Source of the DNA: VAXT01 sp963794605
GTDB lineage: Bacteria; Actinomycetota; Thermoleophilia; Gaiellales; Gaiellaceae
DNA length: 64,000 bases
Direction: 5' to 3'
Assembly: GCA_963794605.1 (NCBI GenBank)
Contig: CAWCEN010000002.1
Coordinates: 930,001 to 994,000, forward strand
Position numbers and translations under genes: made by a program
Notes under the pieces: model-generated
What the model was told of the DNA's origin: nothing
The model's input: only the letters and a program-made list of their open reading frames with translations
Databases searched by the model: none
Part shown: positions 39,748 through 48,503 of the stretch, one piece after another
How positions within the stretch are numbered: the first letter of the stretch is position 1
How the letters are laid out: every line of letters starts with the position of its first letter

Positions 39748-40401
39748 CTAGCGAGCGACCTCGTAGCTGAGATGGGTCACGACCGGTGACTCGACCACGC
39801 GCGTGAGCTTCAGGTTCGGCGCGTCCGTGCCCAGCTCGCCGAAGAGGCTGACGCCGCCGCCAAGCAGGATCGGAGCGACGTGGATGTGCAACTCGTCCAG
39901 GAGCCCGGCGCCCAGGTACTGCTGCGCGACCGAGGCGCCGCCGCCGAGCGCCACGTCCCTGTCGCCGGCCGCGGCCCGGGCTTGTTCGAGTGCGCTTTCG
40001 ATTCCGTCGGTCACGAAGTGGTACGTCGTCCCGCCTTCCTTGACCTCGCTCTCGCGGGAGTGGTGCGTGAGCACGTACACCGGGACGTGGAAGGGCGGAT
40101 CGTCGCCCCACCACGCGTCGGCGTTCGGGTCGTCCTCCCACGAGCCCTCGCCGCCGCTGAACATCCGCCTGCCCATGATTTCGGCGCCGACCCGCTCCCG
40201 CTCCGCGCGGGCGAGTTCGTCGTCGGGCCCCGTCTCGCCGCCCTCGAGGCCGTGCTGCGAGCGCCAGCTCGCGAGTCGCAACACCCAGTCGTGCAGGCCC
40301 TCTCCGCCCTTGCCGAGCGGTTCCTCGAGCGTCGCGTCCGGCCCGGCGACGAACCCGTCGAGCGACATCGAGATGTTCAAGAAGAATTTCGCCATTGTCA
40401 T
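39748..40401 (-). CDS. Dihydrofolate reductase/RibD C-terminal family protein
   Basis: The 217-residue protein starts MTMAKFFLNISMSLDGFVAGPD, the hallmark of the RibD C-terminal reductase family, and continues with GRRMFSGGEG, an NADPH-site strand (DVALGGGASVAQQYLGAGLLDELHIHVAPILLGGG) and a typical end. It is larger than the usual 180-residue YyaP-like members. The substrate is not known; antibiotic or flavin-related reductions are possible. It is the first gene of a minus-strand group of three. Confidence 0.85.
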   Translation of the reverse strand: MTMAKFFLNISMSLDGFVAGPDATLEEPLGKGGEGLHDWVLRLASWRSQHGLEGGETGPDDELARAERERVGAEIMGRRMFSGGEGSWEDDPNADAWWGDDPPFHVPVYVLTHHSRESEVKEGGTTYHFVTDGIESALEQARAAAGDRDVALGGGASVAQQYLGAGLLDELHIHVAPILLGGGVSLFGELGTDAPNLKLTRVVESPVVTHLSYEVAR

Positions 40402-40509
40402 GTCCTTCCTGTTTCGGTTTGGTTACGCAGACACCGGAAAGGCTCGAAACTCATCGCCGGTCCGTAGTATCGAAGAGCCTCGTTCACGACGATCGAAGGG
40501 AGAGAGCAC

Positions 40510-40983
40510 ATGGCTGTCCAGCCGATTCCCGAGGGGTACAACACGGTGTCGCCGTACCTGGCGGTCGACGACGCAGCGAAGGCGATCGAGTACTACACGA
40601 AGGCCTTCGGAGCCGAGGAGACAGTCCGCATGAACGGGCCCGACGGCAAGATCGGGCACGCGGAGCTGAAGATCGGCGACTCGCACATCATGCTGTCGGA
40701 TCCGTTCCCGCAGTCGAGCACGAAGCCGCCCCCGGAGCTCGGCGGCACGAGCGCGAGCATCTTCATGTACGTCGAGGACGTCGACGCGGTCGTGCAGAAG
40801 GCCGTCGACCAGGGCGCGACCGTGACCATGGAGGTCGAGGACCAGTTCTGGGGCGACCGCTTCGGCTCGATCACCGACCCGTTCGGCCACAACTGGTCGA
40901 TCGCGACGCACGTCGAGGATCTGAGCCCGGAGGAGATCGAGGAGCGCGGCAAGGCTGCAATGGCAGCCATGACCAGCGCATAG
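40510..40983 (+). CDS. VOC family protein, PhnB-like
   Basis: This 157-residue protein matches the PhnB/YdfO branch of the VOC superfamily: TVSPYLAVDDAAKAIEYYTKAFGAEE, GHAELKIGDSHIMLSDPFP, FMYVEDVDAVVQKAVDQGA and DRFGSITDPFGHNWSIATH. The last motif carries the usual metal-position His. A GGGAGAGAG site precedes ATG 40510. Function is unassigned; relatives bind small metabolites. Confidence 0.87.
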   Translation: MAVQPIPEGYNTVSPYLAVDDAAKAIEYYTKAFGAEETVRMNGPDGKIGHAELKIGDSHIMLSDPFPQSSTKPPPELGGTSASIFMYVEDVDAVVQKAVDQGATVTMEVEDQFWGDRFGSITDPFGHNWSIATHVEDLSPEEIEERGKAAMAAMTSA

Positions 40984-40993
40984 AACGAACGAG

Positions 40994-41026
40994 TGGGAGC
41001 CCGCCGGGCCGGCCGACGGGCTCCCA
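40994..41026. terminator. Bidirectional terminator between convergent genes
   Basis: TGGGAGCCCG (40994-41003) pairs with CGGGCTCCCA (41017-41026) around a GC-rich loop that can pair further. A GCTCTTT tail follows on the plus strand. It separates the VOC gene (ends 40983) from the SRPBCC gene (ends 41032). Confidence 0.75.
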
Positions 41027-41031
41027 GCTCT

Positions 41032-41526
41032 TTACGAGATCGTCTGCAGGTACGCGTCGAGCCGGTCGAACCCCGCGTCCATGCCGTGCTGCATACCGGT
41101 CGCCAGCGCGGCATCACGGGCTTCGAGGGACGGGTAGAGGATCGTCTGCGTCACGACCGTCCGCTCGCCGTCCTCGGTGAAGACGAGCGTGTTCAGCGTC
41201 TCCGGCCAGTCGCCGTCCCACGTCTCCGTCGCGACGAGCCGCTCGGGCGGCGTGACCTCGCGGTACTCGCCGGTGATGCTCATCTCGCAGCCGTCCTCCT
41301 TGCGCCAGCCGAAGTGCCAGGCGCCGCCGACGCGCAGGTCGCTCTCGCAGACCGGCATCGTCCAGCCTTCGGGGCCGAGCAGCCACTTGGGGAGGTGCTC
41401 GGGGCTCGTCCACACCTCCCACAGCAGCTCGCGGGGCGCATCGAACGCCCTGATCGTGACGAGCTCCCGGTCGGACGGGGTCTCGTAGATCGTCTCGCCG
41501 ACCTTGGCCTCTCGGGTCATGGTCAT
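41032..41526 (-). CDS. SRPBCC/AHSA1 family protein
   Basis: This 164-residue protein has the START/SRPBCC fold signature: ELVTIRAFDAPRELLWEVWTSPEHLPKWLLGPEGW, then GGAWHFGW and the C-terminal helix DAALATGMQHGMDAGFDRLDAYL. AHSA1-type proteins bind hydrophobic ligands or act as Hsp90-activator relatives. ATG 41526 overlaps the ArsR stop in ATGA. The ArsR-SRPBCC pair is a very common bacterial operon in which the regulator controls both genes. Confidence 0.88.
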   Translation of the reverse strand: MTMTREAKVGETIYETPSDRELVTIRAFDAPRELLWEVWTSPEHLPKWLLGPEGWTMPVCESDLRVGGAWHFGWRKEDGCEMSITGEYREVTPPERLVATETWDGDWPETLNTLVFTEDGERTVVTQTILYPSLEARDAALATGMQHGMDAGFDRLDAYLQTIS

Positions 41527-41867
41527 GTCTTCTCTCCTTTCAGCTCGCTCAGGTACTCGTCCAGTCGATCGAAGCTGCCGTCCCAGTAGCGGCGAAAGCC
41601 TTCCGTCCACTCGCTCACCCCGCGCAGCGGCTCCGCGTCGAGGCGAGCCGGGCGCCACTGGGCCTGACGCCCGCGCTCGATCAGCCCGGCGCCTTCGAGC
41701 ACGCGAAGGTGCTTCGAGACCGCCGGCCCGCTGATCGCGAACGGGGCGGAGAGCTCCTTGACCGTGGCCGGGCCGTCGGCGAGCCGCACGAGGATCGCTC
41801 GGCGCGTCGGGCTCGCGAGGGCGGCGAAGGTGGTGCTCAGGGAATCTGTGGCGGCTTGCTGAACCAT
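41523..41867 (-). CDS. ArsR-family transcriptional regulator
   Basis: The 114-residue winged-helix repressor has LSTTFAALASPTRRAILVRLADGPATVKELSAPFAISGPAVSKHLRVLEGAGLI, the standard ArsR DNA-binding core. The C-terminal DSFDRLDEYL motif is typical of regulators paired with SRPBCC proteins. There are no metal-binding cysteines. ATG 41867 lies just downstream of a candidate operator. Confidence 0.9.
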   Translation of the reverse strand: MVQQAATDSLSTTFAALASPTRRAILVRLADGPATVKELSAPFAISGPAVSKHLRVLEGAGLIERGRQAQWRPARLDAEPLRGVSEWTEGFRRYWDGSFDRLDEYLSELKGEKT

Positions 41868-41870
41868 CCG

Positions 41871-41892
41871 GTTATCTAACTGATAGGTTATA
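41871..41892. promoter_or_regulatory. Candidate ArsR operator
   Basis: The AT-rich segment around CTAACTGATAG (41876-41886) is a near-palindrome flanked by GTTAT on both sides, directly upstream of the ArsR start. It stands out against the GC-rich background. Binding is inferred from position only. Confidence 0.35.
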
Positions 41893-42038
41893 CAGGCGCT
41901 GAGATGCGGCGTCAAGGCGTCCCGTGCGGAAAGAGCGGAAATGTTCTGGCGCCGACGACGTTGGTTCACTAACGTCCGCGATGAGTTTCGAGCGCGTCCG
42001 GGGTCCTTGATGGAAATGCGAGCCCATGGGAGAGCTGC

Positions 42039-44324
42039 ATGACCGAACGGAACACGGGATCTGACAATCAGGCTGGGCGCCGTCTGGCGCACGAACGGCT
42101 CTCGACGGGGGCGCTCGCGCGCTGGATGCGGGCGTGCGCATCACACCCGTGGCGTGTCATTTTCAGCTCGTTGGCGGCGATTGCGGCGCTGATCGTCCTC
42201 GTCTTCACCATCGGCGGAAGCCTCAAGGACGAGTTCGAGATTCCGGGCTCGGATACCCAGAAGGCCACGGACCTGATCGAGTCGGAGTTCTCCTCCGAGC
42301 AGGGCGCCGTGCTGAACCTCGTCTTCGCAGCGCCGAAGGGGCAGCGTCTCGACACGCCGGAACGGAAGGCCGCGGTCGAAGCCGCAATTGCCAAGCTCAA
42401 GACGGCCGAGTTCAAGCCGAGCGAGGGCAAGGCGGGCATCGAGAGCGTCGGCGACCCGTTCTCCGACGACACGTTCTCCGACGACGGACGCATCGCGTAC
42501 GCCGAGGCGCAGTTCTCGGAGACGATCGAAACCGAAGATCGCCCTCAGGTCGTCGCCGTCGAGGACTCGGTCCGCGAGTCCGTCGAGCCGGCCGGGGTGG
42601 AGGCGGAGTTCAACGGAGATGCCGAGTTCCCGCCTATCCAGCAGGGAATACAAGAGCTGCTCGGCTTCCTGGCCGCGTTCATCGTGCTCATGATCGTCTT
42701 TCGCACGTTGGTGGCCACCTCGATTCCGATCGCACTGGCGCTCGTGGCCGTCGGAACGGCGTTCCTCCTCCTGTTCATCCTCGCCGGGCTGACCGACATC
42801 AACACGATCACCCCGATTCTCGTGTCGATGATCGGCATCGGCGTCGGGATCGACTACTCGCTCTTCATCGTCACGCGGTTCAGGCAGTACCTGCACGAAG
42901 GGCTGTCGCCGGTGGATGCGGCCTCCGAGGCGGGGGCCTCCGCAGGTCGGGCTGTGCTGTTCGCGGGCCTCACGGTTGCGATCTCGGTGACGGGGCTCGC
43001 GTTCTTCGGCCTCGACTTCGTGACCAAGCTCGGCATCGGCGCGGCGCTCGGCGTGCTGACGACGGTGATCATCGCCAACTCGCTCCTGATTGCGGTGCTC
43101 GCGAAGCTCGGGCACAAGATCGATCGGTGGAAGGTGCCGTTCCTCAAGCCGGTCGACGACTCCGAGGCTGGTCGCGAGAAATCGTTGTTCGGCCGGTGGG
43201 GCCGGTTCGTGACCGCCCACGCCAGGCCGATCTTCGTGATCCTGCTCGTGGCGGGTCTCCTCCTCGCAGGGACGTCGGCGCTCGTGCGACTGGGCGCTTC
43301 CGACCAGGGGACTCAGCCGACCAACCAGACAGCGCGCCGTGCGTACGACCTCCTCGCCGAGGGCTTCGGGCCCGGCTTCAACGGCCCGATCCCGATCGTC
43401 GTCGACGTGAACGGAGACGAAGGCGCTCCGCAGCGGGTCTACGACGGGGTCCGCAACCTCGACGACGTGGCCTCGGTCGCGAAGCCGCAGTTCAACGACC
43501 CGAAGACTGTCGCGATCGTGTTCGTCACGCCCGCCTCGGCGCCGCAGGACGAGGCGACGGTGAAGCTCGTCGATCGGCTGCGCGACGATGTCGTGCCGGC
43601 GGCGACCAAAGGGAGCGCCGCCGCCGTCTACGTGTCAGGGCTGAACGCGGCGTTCATCGACATCGCCGACCGGATCATGCAGCGGCTGCCGTTCTTCCTG
43701 CTCTACATCATCGGCGTCACGTTCATCGTCCTCGCGATGGCCTTCCGCTCGATCGTCATATCGCTGACGGCGGCGATCACGACCATCCTCTCGGCGTTCA
43801 TCGGGTTCGGCGTCCTCACGCTCGTGGTTCAGGAGGGCTACCTGCTGAGCCTGACCGGGCTCGACCGGACGGGGCCGATCGAGACCTTCGTTCCGCCGAT
43901 CGCGTTCGCCATCCTCTTCGGCCTGTCGATGGACTACATGGTGTTCCTCACGAGCCGCATTCGCGAGGAGCACGTCCACGGGCTGCCGACGCGGGAGGCC
44001 GTCGAGCACGGCATCGCGGCGATCGGTCGCGTCATCGTCGCCGCGGCGGTCATCATGGCGACGGTCTTCTCGGCATTCATCCTCACTCCAGATCGCATCT
44101 CCAAGGAGTTCGGCATCCTGCTTGCGGTCGCGATCCTGACCGACGCGCTGGTCGTGAAGATGACGCTCATCCCCGCTTTCATGACCCTGATGGGCGAGAA
44201 GACGTGGTACATCCCGCGCTGGCTCGACCGGCTGCTGCCGAACATCACGATCGAGCCGCCGCACGACGGCGAGCCCGCGGGGGAGTACGGGGGCGAGCGC
44301 CCGGCGCCAGCGAGCGAGGGCTGA
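42039..44324 (+). CDS. MMPL-family transporter (RND superfamily)
   Basis: This 761-residue protein has a hydrophobic helix near 46-65, two extracytoplasmic domains (about 70-195 and 425-545) and two sets of five to six helices. The family signatures GIGIGVGIDYSLFIVTRFRQYLHEG and FGLSMDYMVFLTSRIREEH carry the Asp-Tyr pairs of the proton path. MMPL proteins export lipids or drugs using the proton gradient. A GGGAGAG site precedes ATG 42039. It is divergent from the ArsR gene and 1 base before a cupin gene. Confidence 0.92.
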   Translation: MTERNTGSDNQAGRRLAHERLSTGALARWMRACASHPWRVIFSSLAAIAALIVLVFTIGGSLKDEFEIPGSDTQKATDLIESEFSSEQGAVLNLVFAAPKGQRLDTPERKAAVEAAIAKLKTAEFKPSEGKAGIESVGDPFSDDTFSDDGRIAYAEAQFSETIETEDRPQVVAVEDSVRESVEPAGVEAEFNGDAEFPPIQQGIQELLGFLAAFIVLMIVFRTLVATSIPIALALVAVGTAFLLLFILAGLTDINTITPILVSMIGIGVGIDYSLFIVTRFRQYLHEGLSPVDAASEAGASAGRAVLFAGLTVAISVTGLAFFGLDFVTKLGIGAALGVLTTVIIANSLLIAVLAKLGHKIDRWKVPFLKPVDDSEAGREKSLFGRWGRFVTAHARPIFVILLVAGLLLAGTSALVRLGASDQGTQPTNQTARRAYDLLAEGFGPGFNGPIPIVVDVNGDEGAPQRVYDGVRNLDDVASVAKPQFNDPKTVAIVFVTPASAPQDEATVKLVDRLRDDVVPAATKGSAAAVYVSGLNAAFIDIADRIMQRLPFFLLYIIGVTFIVLAMAFRSIVISLTAAITTILSAFIGFGVLTLVVQEGYLLSLTGLDRTGPIETFVPPIAFAILFGLSMDYMVFLTSRIREEHVHGLPTREAVEHGIAAIGRVIVAAAVIMATVFSAFILTPDRISKEFGILLAVAILTDALVVKMTLIPAFMTLMGEKTWYIPRWLDRLLPNITIEPPHDGEPAGEYGGERPAPASEG

Positions 44325-44325
44325 G

Positions 44326-44664
44326 ATGCACAGCGTGCTGCGGGCGGCCGAGCAACGGCGCGCGCCAAACCGGACGCTGCGCTTCGAGGGCGAGGACCAC
44401 GGCTCGGGCGTCTCGATGTTCCTCGTCGACAACGAGCCGGGCGAGGGGCCCGGGCTACACCAGCACCCCTACTCGGAAACCTGGATCGTGCGGTCGGGAC
44501 ATGCTCGGTTCACCGCAGACGGGCAGGACGTCGAGGCCGCCGACGGCGACATCCTCGTCGTCGGGCCGGGCACGCCGCACAAGTTCGTGAACCTCGGTCC
44601 CGGACGCCTCGACCTCGTCTGCGTCCACGACTCGCCGCGGATCATCCAGGAGGATCTCGAGTAA
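44326..44664 (+). CDS. Cupin-domain protein
   Basis: This 112-residue single-cupin protein has motif 1 (GPGLHQHPYSETWIVRSGHARF, with the His-x-His metal ligands and Glu) and motif 2 (GTPHKFVNLGPG, with the last His). It follows the MMPL gene by one base and is probably cotranscribed. Small cupins range from enzymes to sensors; no function can be assigned. Its 3' end overlaps the convergent gene by 23 bases. Confidence 0.85.
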   Translation: MHSVLRAAEQRRAPNRTLRFEGEDHGSGVSMFLVDNEPGEGPGLHQHPYSETWIVRSGHARFTADGQDVEAADGDILVVGPGTPHKFVNLGPGRLDLVCVHDSPRIIQEDLE

Positions 44665-45316
44665 GCAGGCGGCGGACGCTCTCCGAAAGCTCGATTCCCG
44701 GGCGCAGCCCGGGCGACGCCTCGGGCGGTCCGTAGGAGCTTACGATCGGTAAGACGCCCGCCCACGTGTCTCGCTCGGCATCGGGCGAGTCGTCGTCGTC
44801 CGGCGGCCCGCTGCGCACCTTGGCCGAGGCCTCGTCGATCTCCATGACGAGGATCTCGGTCGCCTTTAGCTCCTTCGCGTTGGGCTGACGGACCTCGTCC
44901 CAGCGGCCGGGGAGCAGCTTCTCCGTGAAGGCCTCGAATGCCCGCATCCGTTCCTCGGCATCTTCGACGAGCGCGAACGCGCCGAAGACCATCGCCGAGT
45001 GGTAGTTCGCCGAATGCTCGAACGCAGACCGCGCGAGGACGAGGCCGTTCACGATCGTCACGGTCGCGCAGGCAGGAGCCCCGTCCGCGAGTACTCGGAT
45101 CGCGCGGCTCTTGGTCGAGCCGTGGATGTAGATGCAGTCGCCGACGCGTGCGTAGAGCATCGGGATGCAGACAGCCTCATCGCCGTCGGCGAACGCCACG
45201 TGAGCGAGCAGCCCGCGGTCGAGCACGTCGTCGATCGAGGCGCGGTCATAGCGCCCCTTCTGCGGCCCGCGGCGTACACGGACGCGGCTCGATACCTCGT
45301 TGGGCCTGCCCGCCAC
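44642..45316 (-). CDS. Pyridoxamine 5'-phosphate oxidase-like flavin-binding protein
   Basis: This 224-residue protein has the split-barrel flavoprotein signature of the PNPOx-like 2 family: LDRGLLAHVAFADGDEAVCIPMLYARVGDCIYIHGSTKSRAIRVL and EHSANYHSAMVFGAFALVEDAEER. These proteins bind FMN or F420 and include nitroimidazole-resistance-like reductases. The C-terminal 50 residues (PDDDDSPDAERDTWAGVLPI onward) are also typical of the group. It starts at the ATG/GTG near 45316, divergent from the M29 aminopeptidase gene. Confidence 0.86.
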   Translation of the reverse strand: MAGRPNEVSSRVRVRRGPQKGRYDRASIDDVLDRGLLAHVAFADGDEAVCIPMLYARVGDCIYIHGSTKSRAIRVLADGAPACATVTIVNGLVLARSAFEHSANYHSAMVFGAFALVEDAEERMRAFEAFTEKLLPGRWDEVRQPNAKELKATEILVMEIDEASAKVRSGPPDDDDSPDAERDTWAGVLPIVSSYGPPEASPGLRPGIELSESVRRLLTRDPPG

Positions 45317-45358
45317 CTGGTCAGCTTATGCACGACGCCGTAGCATTCCCGCTCACGC

Positions 45359-46429
45359 ATGCGCGACCCACGGCTCGAGCAGTACGCAGAGATCCTCGTC
45401 GACACCTGTGTCGGGGTCCAGCTCGGCTGGCAGGTGATCCTCTGGGGAGGGCCCCAGGCACGGCCTTTGGTGGACGAGGTGGCCCGGGTAATCGGGAAGC
45501 GCGGAGCCTACGCGCTCGTGCGATCGAATCTCACCGGAAACCTCCCGTGGGTCCTCGAGGCGCCCGACGAGCTGATCGACACGCTTGCACCGATCGAGGC
45601 TTACGCCTTCGAGCACGCCGACGGGCTGATCGCGATCGACGCGCCGGAGAACACGCGCGAGATCGTCGCGATCCCGCCCGAGCGGCTGAGCCGGCTTCAG
45701 GCTTCCGTTCGGCCCGCACTCGAACGCGTTCTCACGAACGATCTGAAATGGGTGGGCTGCAACTACCCGTGCCCGGCTCTGGCCCAGGACGCGGGCATGT
45801 CGCTGCGGGACTACGAGGACTTCCTCTACGGTGCGTGTCTGCTCGACTGGGACGCGGAGCGCGAGCGGATGAGCCACTACGCGCAGCGCTTCGACGCCGC
45901 AGACGAGGTGCGGATCGTCGGCGCGGAGACGGACCTCACGCTCAGCCTCGCAGGACGCACGGGCGAGGTCGACGCCGGCGGTGCGAACATGCCCGGAGGC
46001 GAGTTCTACTACTCGCCCGTCGAGGACTCCGCGGAGGGCACGATCTCGTTCCTCGAGTTCCCGGCTCCGTACCTCGGGCGCGACATGACCGGGATCCGGC
46101 TGCGCTTCGAAGGCGGCCAGGTCGTCGACGCCTCGGCCGCGACCGAGGAGGAGTTCTTCCTCCAGGTGCTGGACCAAGACGAGGGCTCCCGTCGGCTCGG
46201 CGAGCTCGGCATCGGCTGCAACCCCGGCATCACGCGCTTCATGAAGAACACGCTCTTCGACGAGAAGATCGACGGCACTGTCCACCTCGCGCTCGGCAAC
46301 GGCCTCCCGAACATCGGCGGAACGAACCAGAGCGAGATCCACTGGGACATCGTCAAGGACCTGCGCCCGGGCGGGCAGATTCTGCTCGACGGCGAGGTCG
46401 TCCAGCAAGACGGCGTCTGGCAGATCTAG
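45359..46429 (+). CDS. M29-family aminopeptidase
   Basis: This 356-residue metallopeptidase matches thermophilic aminopeptidases of the AmpS/PepS type: RLEQYAEILVDTCVGVQLGWQVILWG near the start, the Glu of TEEEFFLQVLDQDEGSRRLGELGIGCNPGI, FMKNTLFDEKIDGTVHLALGNGLPNIGG and IHWDIVKDLRPGGQILLDGE. The last motifs supply the dinuclear metal ligands. The enzyme removes N-terminal residues from peptides in the cytoplasm. Length is slightly below the usual 400. Confidence 0.9.
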   Translation: MRDPRLEQYAEILVDTCVGVQLGWQVILWGGPQARPLVDEVARVIGKRGAYALVRSNLTGNLPWVLEAPDELIDTLAPIEAYAFEHADGLIAIDAPENTREIVAIPPERLSRLQASVRPALERVLTNDLKWVGCNYPCPALAQDAGMSLRDYEDFLYGACLLDWDAERERMSHYAQRFDAADEVRIVGAETDLTLSLAGRTGEVDAGGANMPGGEFYYSPVEDSAEGTISFLEFPAPYLGRDMTGIRLRFEGGQVVDASAATEEEFFLQVLDQDEGSRRLGELGIGCNPGITRFMKNTLFDEKIDGTVHLALGNGLPNIGGTNQSEIHWDIVKDLRPGGQILLDGEVVQQDGVWQI

Positions 46430-46436
46430 CGCTTCG

Positions 46437-47909
46437 TCACGCGGCCTCGTCCAGCACAACTTCGGCCTCCGCGGGCGCGGTCTCAGCACTTGGTTGTGGA
46501 GCCGGCTTCATGAGCGTGAGCACGATTGCCGCCCCGGCGACCAGGAGCCCCGTCAGTACGTAGAGGGCCGTCTGGAACCCGTGGTCGAGAGCCGGCGCGC
46601 TCGTGGCTGTGACCGCGGCGTGCGTGTTCGCGTAGTTCCGGGTCGCCGTCGCCGCGATCGCGCTGACCGCAGCAATGCCGAGCGCGCCGCCGATCTGACG
46701 GCTCGTGTTGATCAGCCCGGAGGCGACGCCCGCGTCGGAGCGCTCGACGCCAGCGAGCCCGCCGATCGTGATCGGGACGAATGACAGCCCCATTCCGGCG
46801 CCGCCGAGGACGAAGGCCGGGAAGAGATCCCAGAAGTAGTGCCCATCGATCGGCAGCCGCGTGAGCCATGCGACCGACGCGGCCGAAGCGAGCAGCCCGA
46901 GGGTCAGCGTAGGGCGCACCCCGAAGCGGCCGACGACCGCCTGCGCCACGTTCGAGATCACGACGACAGAGAGAGCGAAGGCGACGAACGCGACGCCGCT
47001 CTCGACAGGCGAGTAGCGCAGGACGTCCTGCAGGTAGAGCGAGAGGACGAAGAACTCGGAGAAGGCAACCGCGCCGACGATCGCCATCGCCGCGTTTGCG
47101 CCCGTCAGCGTGCGCAGCCGGAAGATGCGGAGCGGCAGGAGCGGGGACGTCGAGCGGAGCTCGATCACGACGAACGCCGCGATCAGAGCCGCGGCGCCGC
47201 CGAACAGCGAGAGCGTCGTCGGCGCGCCCCACCCGTCACTTGCGGCGCGGGTCGTTGCGTACACGAGCAGCATCAGCCCCGCGGTCACCGAAGCGGCGCC
47301 GGGCACGTCGAAGTGGCGATTGGCGAGCTCTGCGCGGCTTTCCTGCAGGAGCACCGGCGCGAGCGCGATCGCGGCCAGGCCGACCGGGACGTTGATGAAG
47401 AAGATCCACGACCAGCTCAGGTACGAGGTGAGCAATCCACCGAGCAGCACGCCTGCCGCGGCGCCGCTCCCGGAGGCTGCGGCGTAGATGCCGAGCGCGA
47501 GGTTCCGCTCACGGCCCTCGGCGAAGATCGTCATCAGCAGCGAGAGGGCGGCTGGGACGAGCAGCGCACCGCCGAGGCCTTGCAACCCGCGGAAGCCGAT
47601 CAACGAGGCTTCGGACCAGGCCAGGCCGCAGAGCAGCGAACTGGCGGAAAAGAGAGCGAGCCCGGCCATGAACAGGCGCCGGCGGCCCAGCAGGTCCGCG
47701 AGCCGCCCGCCGAGCAGCAAGGTTCCGCCGAAGAGGATCGCGTAGGCGGAGATCACCCATTGCAGGTTGGTCTCAGAAAAGTTGAGATCCGACTTGATCG
47801 AAGGAAGCGCGACGTTCACGATCGCGACATCGAGGATGACCATGAACTGCGCGGTGACGATGAGCGCCAGGGCGACCCAGCGCGAATCATGCTTTGTGGA
47901 GCTTGTCAC
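46437..47909 (-). CDS. MFS multidrug transporter (EmrB/QacA, DHA2 family)
   Basis: This 490-residue transporter has about 14 membrane helices. Family motifs are present: LDVAIVNVALPSIKSDL in helix 1, GGRLADLLGRRRLFMAG (motif A) and the helix 5 antiporter motif GAAAGVLLGGLLTSYLSWSWIFFINVPVG (motif C). It exports drugs or other toxic compounds with proton antiport. GTG 47909 is preceded by GGGAGG at the right spacing. It is divergent from a MarR gene, and a palindromic operator lies between. Confidence 0.92.
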   Translation of the reverse strand: MTSSTKHDSRWVALALIVTAQFMVILDVAIVNVALPSIKSDLNFSETNLQWVISAYAILFGGTLLLGGRLADLLGRRRLFMAGLALFSASSLLCGLAWSEASLIGFRGLQGLGGALLVPAALSLLMTIFAEGRERNLALGIYAAASGSGAAAGVLLGGLLTSYLSWSWIFFINVPVGLAAIALAPVLLQESRAELANRHFDVPGAASVTAGLMLLVYATTRAASDGWGAPTTLSLFGGAAALIAAFVVIELRSTSPLLPLRIFRLRTLTGANAAMAIVGAVAFSEFFVLSLYLQDVLRYSPVESGVAFVAFALSVVVISNVAQAVVGRFGVRPTLTLGLLASAASVAWLTRLPIDGHYFWDLFPAFVLGGAGMGLSFVPITIGGLAGVERSDAGVASGLINTSRQIGGALGIAAVSAIAATATRNYANTHAAVTATSAPALDHGFQTALYVLTGLLVAGAAIVLTLMKPAPQPSAETAPAEAEVVLDEAA

Positions 47910-47920
47910 TAATTGGCCTC

Positions 47921-47964
47921 CCAAATCGTTGAGCACTACAACGTTATAGCACAGCAACGATTGG
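47921..47964. promoter_or_regulatory. Candidate MarR operator between efflux pump and regulator
   Basis: CTACAACGTTATAG (47936-47949) is a near-perfect 14-bp palindrome centred on AACGTT. It lies inside a larger inverted repeat, CCAAATCGTTG (47921-47931) and CAACGATTGG (47955-47964). The position between divergent MFS and MarR genes is where MarR-type repressors bind to control both. Confidence 0.6.
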
Positions 47965-47983
47965 ACGCGCTACTCTATTTGCG

Positions 47984-48496
47984 ATGACAACGACTCCCGA
48001 GACCGCCAAGCCCCGCTTCGCCCCACAAATGCCCGCTGAGCTCCTGGCATCCTCGACGTTCCTGCTCAAGCGGCTCGGGTTTGCGGCCAAGGATCGGGCC
48101 ATGGCCTCCTACGAGGAGATGGGCCTGCACCCGTACCACTACGCGATCATGCTCGTGCTCGACGAAGGCTCGGCCGATACGCAGGGATCCATCGCGGACG
48201 CGCTCGGCTACGACCGGGGCCAGCTCGTAGGGCTCCTCGACGAGCTGGAGGAGCAGGGGCTTGTCGAGCGCAAGCGGGATCCGAACGACCGCCGGCGCCA
48301 CCTCGTCAGGATGACCGCCGACGGAACCAAGACGCTGCGCCGCATGCGCGCGCTCGCGCGCAAGAGCGAGGACGAGTTCCTCGACCCACTCAACGAGGAT
48401 GAGCGCGCTCAGCTCCACTCACTGCTCATGCGCCTGGCCGAGAAGCATGCGCCACGGCGTACTCCTTTCGCTCCGCCGAGCAAAGCCTCGAGCTGA
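47984..48496 (+). CDS. MarR-family transcriptional regulator
   Basis: This 170-residue winged-helix regulator has the MarR core: SYEEMGLHPYHYAIMLVLDEGSADTQGSIADALGYDRGQLVGLLDELEEQGLVERKRDPNDRRRHLVRMT, with the conserved wing DPNDRRRHLV. It probably represses the divergent EmrB-type efflux gene and itself through the palindrome at 47936-47949, and is released by ligand. The ligand is unknown. Confidence 0.92.
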   Translation: MTTTPETAKPRFAPQMPAELLASSTFLLKRLGFAAKDRAMASYEEMGLHPYHYAIMLVLDEGSADTQGSIADALGYDRGQLVGLLDELEEQGLVERKRDPNDRRRHLVRMTADGTKTLRRMRALARKSEDEFLDPLNEDERAQLHSLLMRLAEKHAPRRTPFAPPSKASS

Positions 48497-48503
48497 ACGC
48501 GGC

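Noticed and set aside
42134..44590. Second long frame overlapping the MMPL gene
   Set aside because: It is a +1 shadow rich in Arg and Gly; the MMPL frame has all family motifs and helices.
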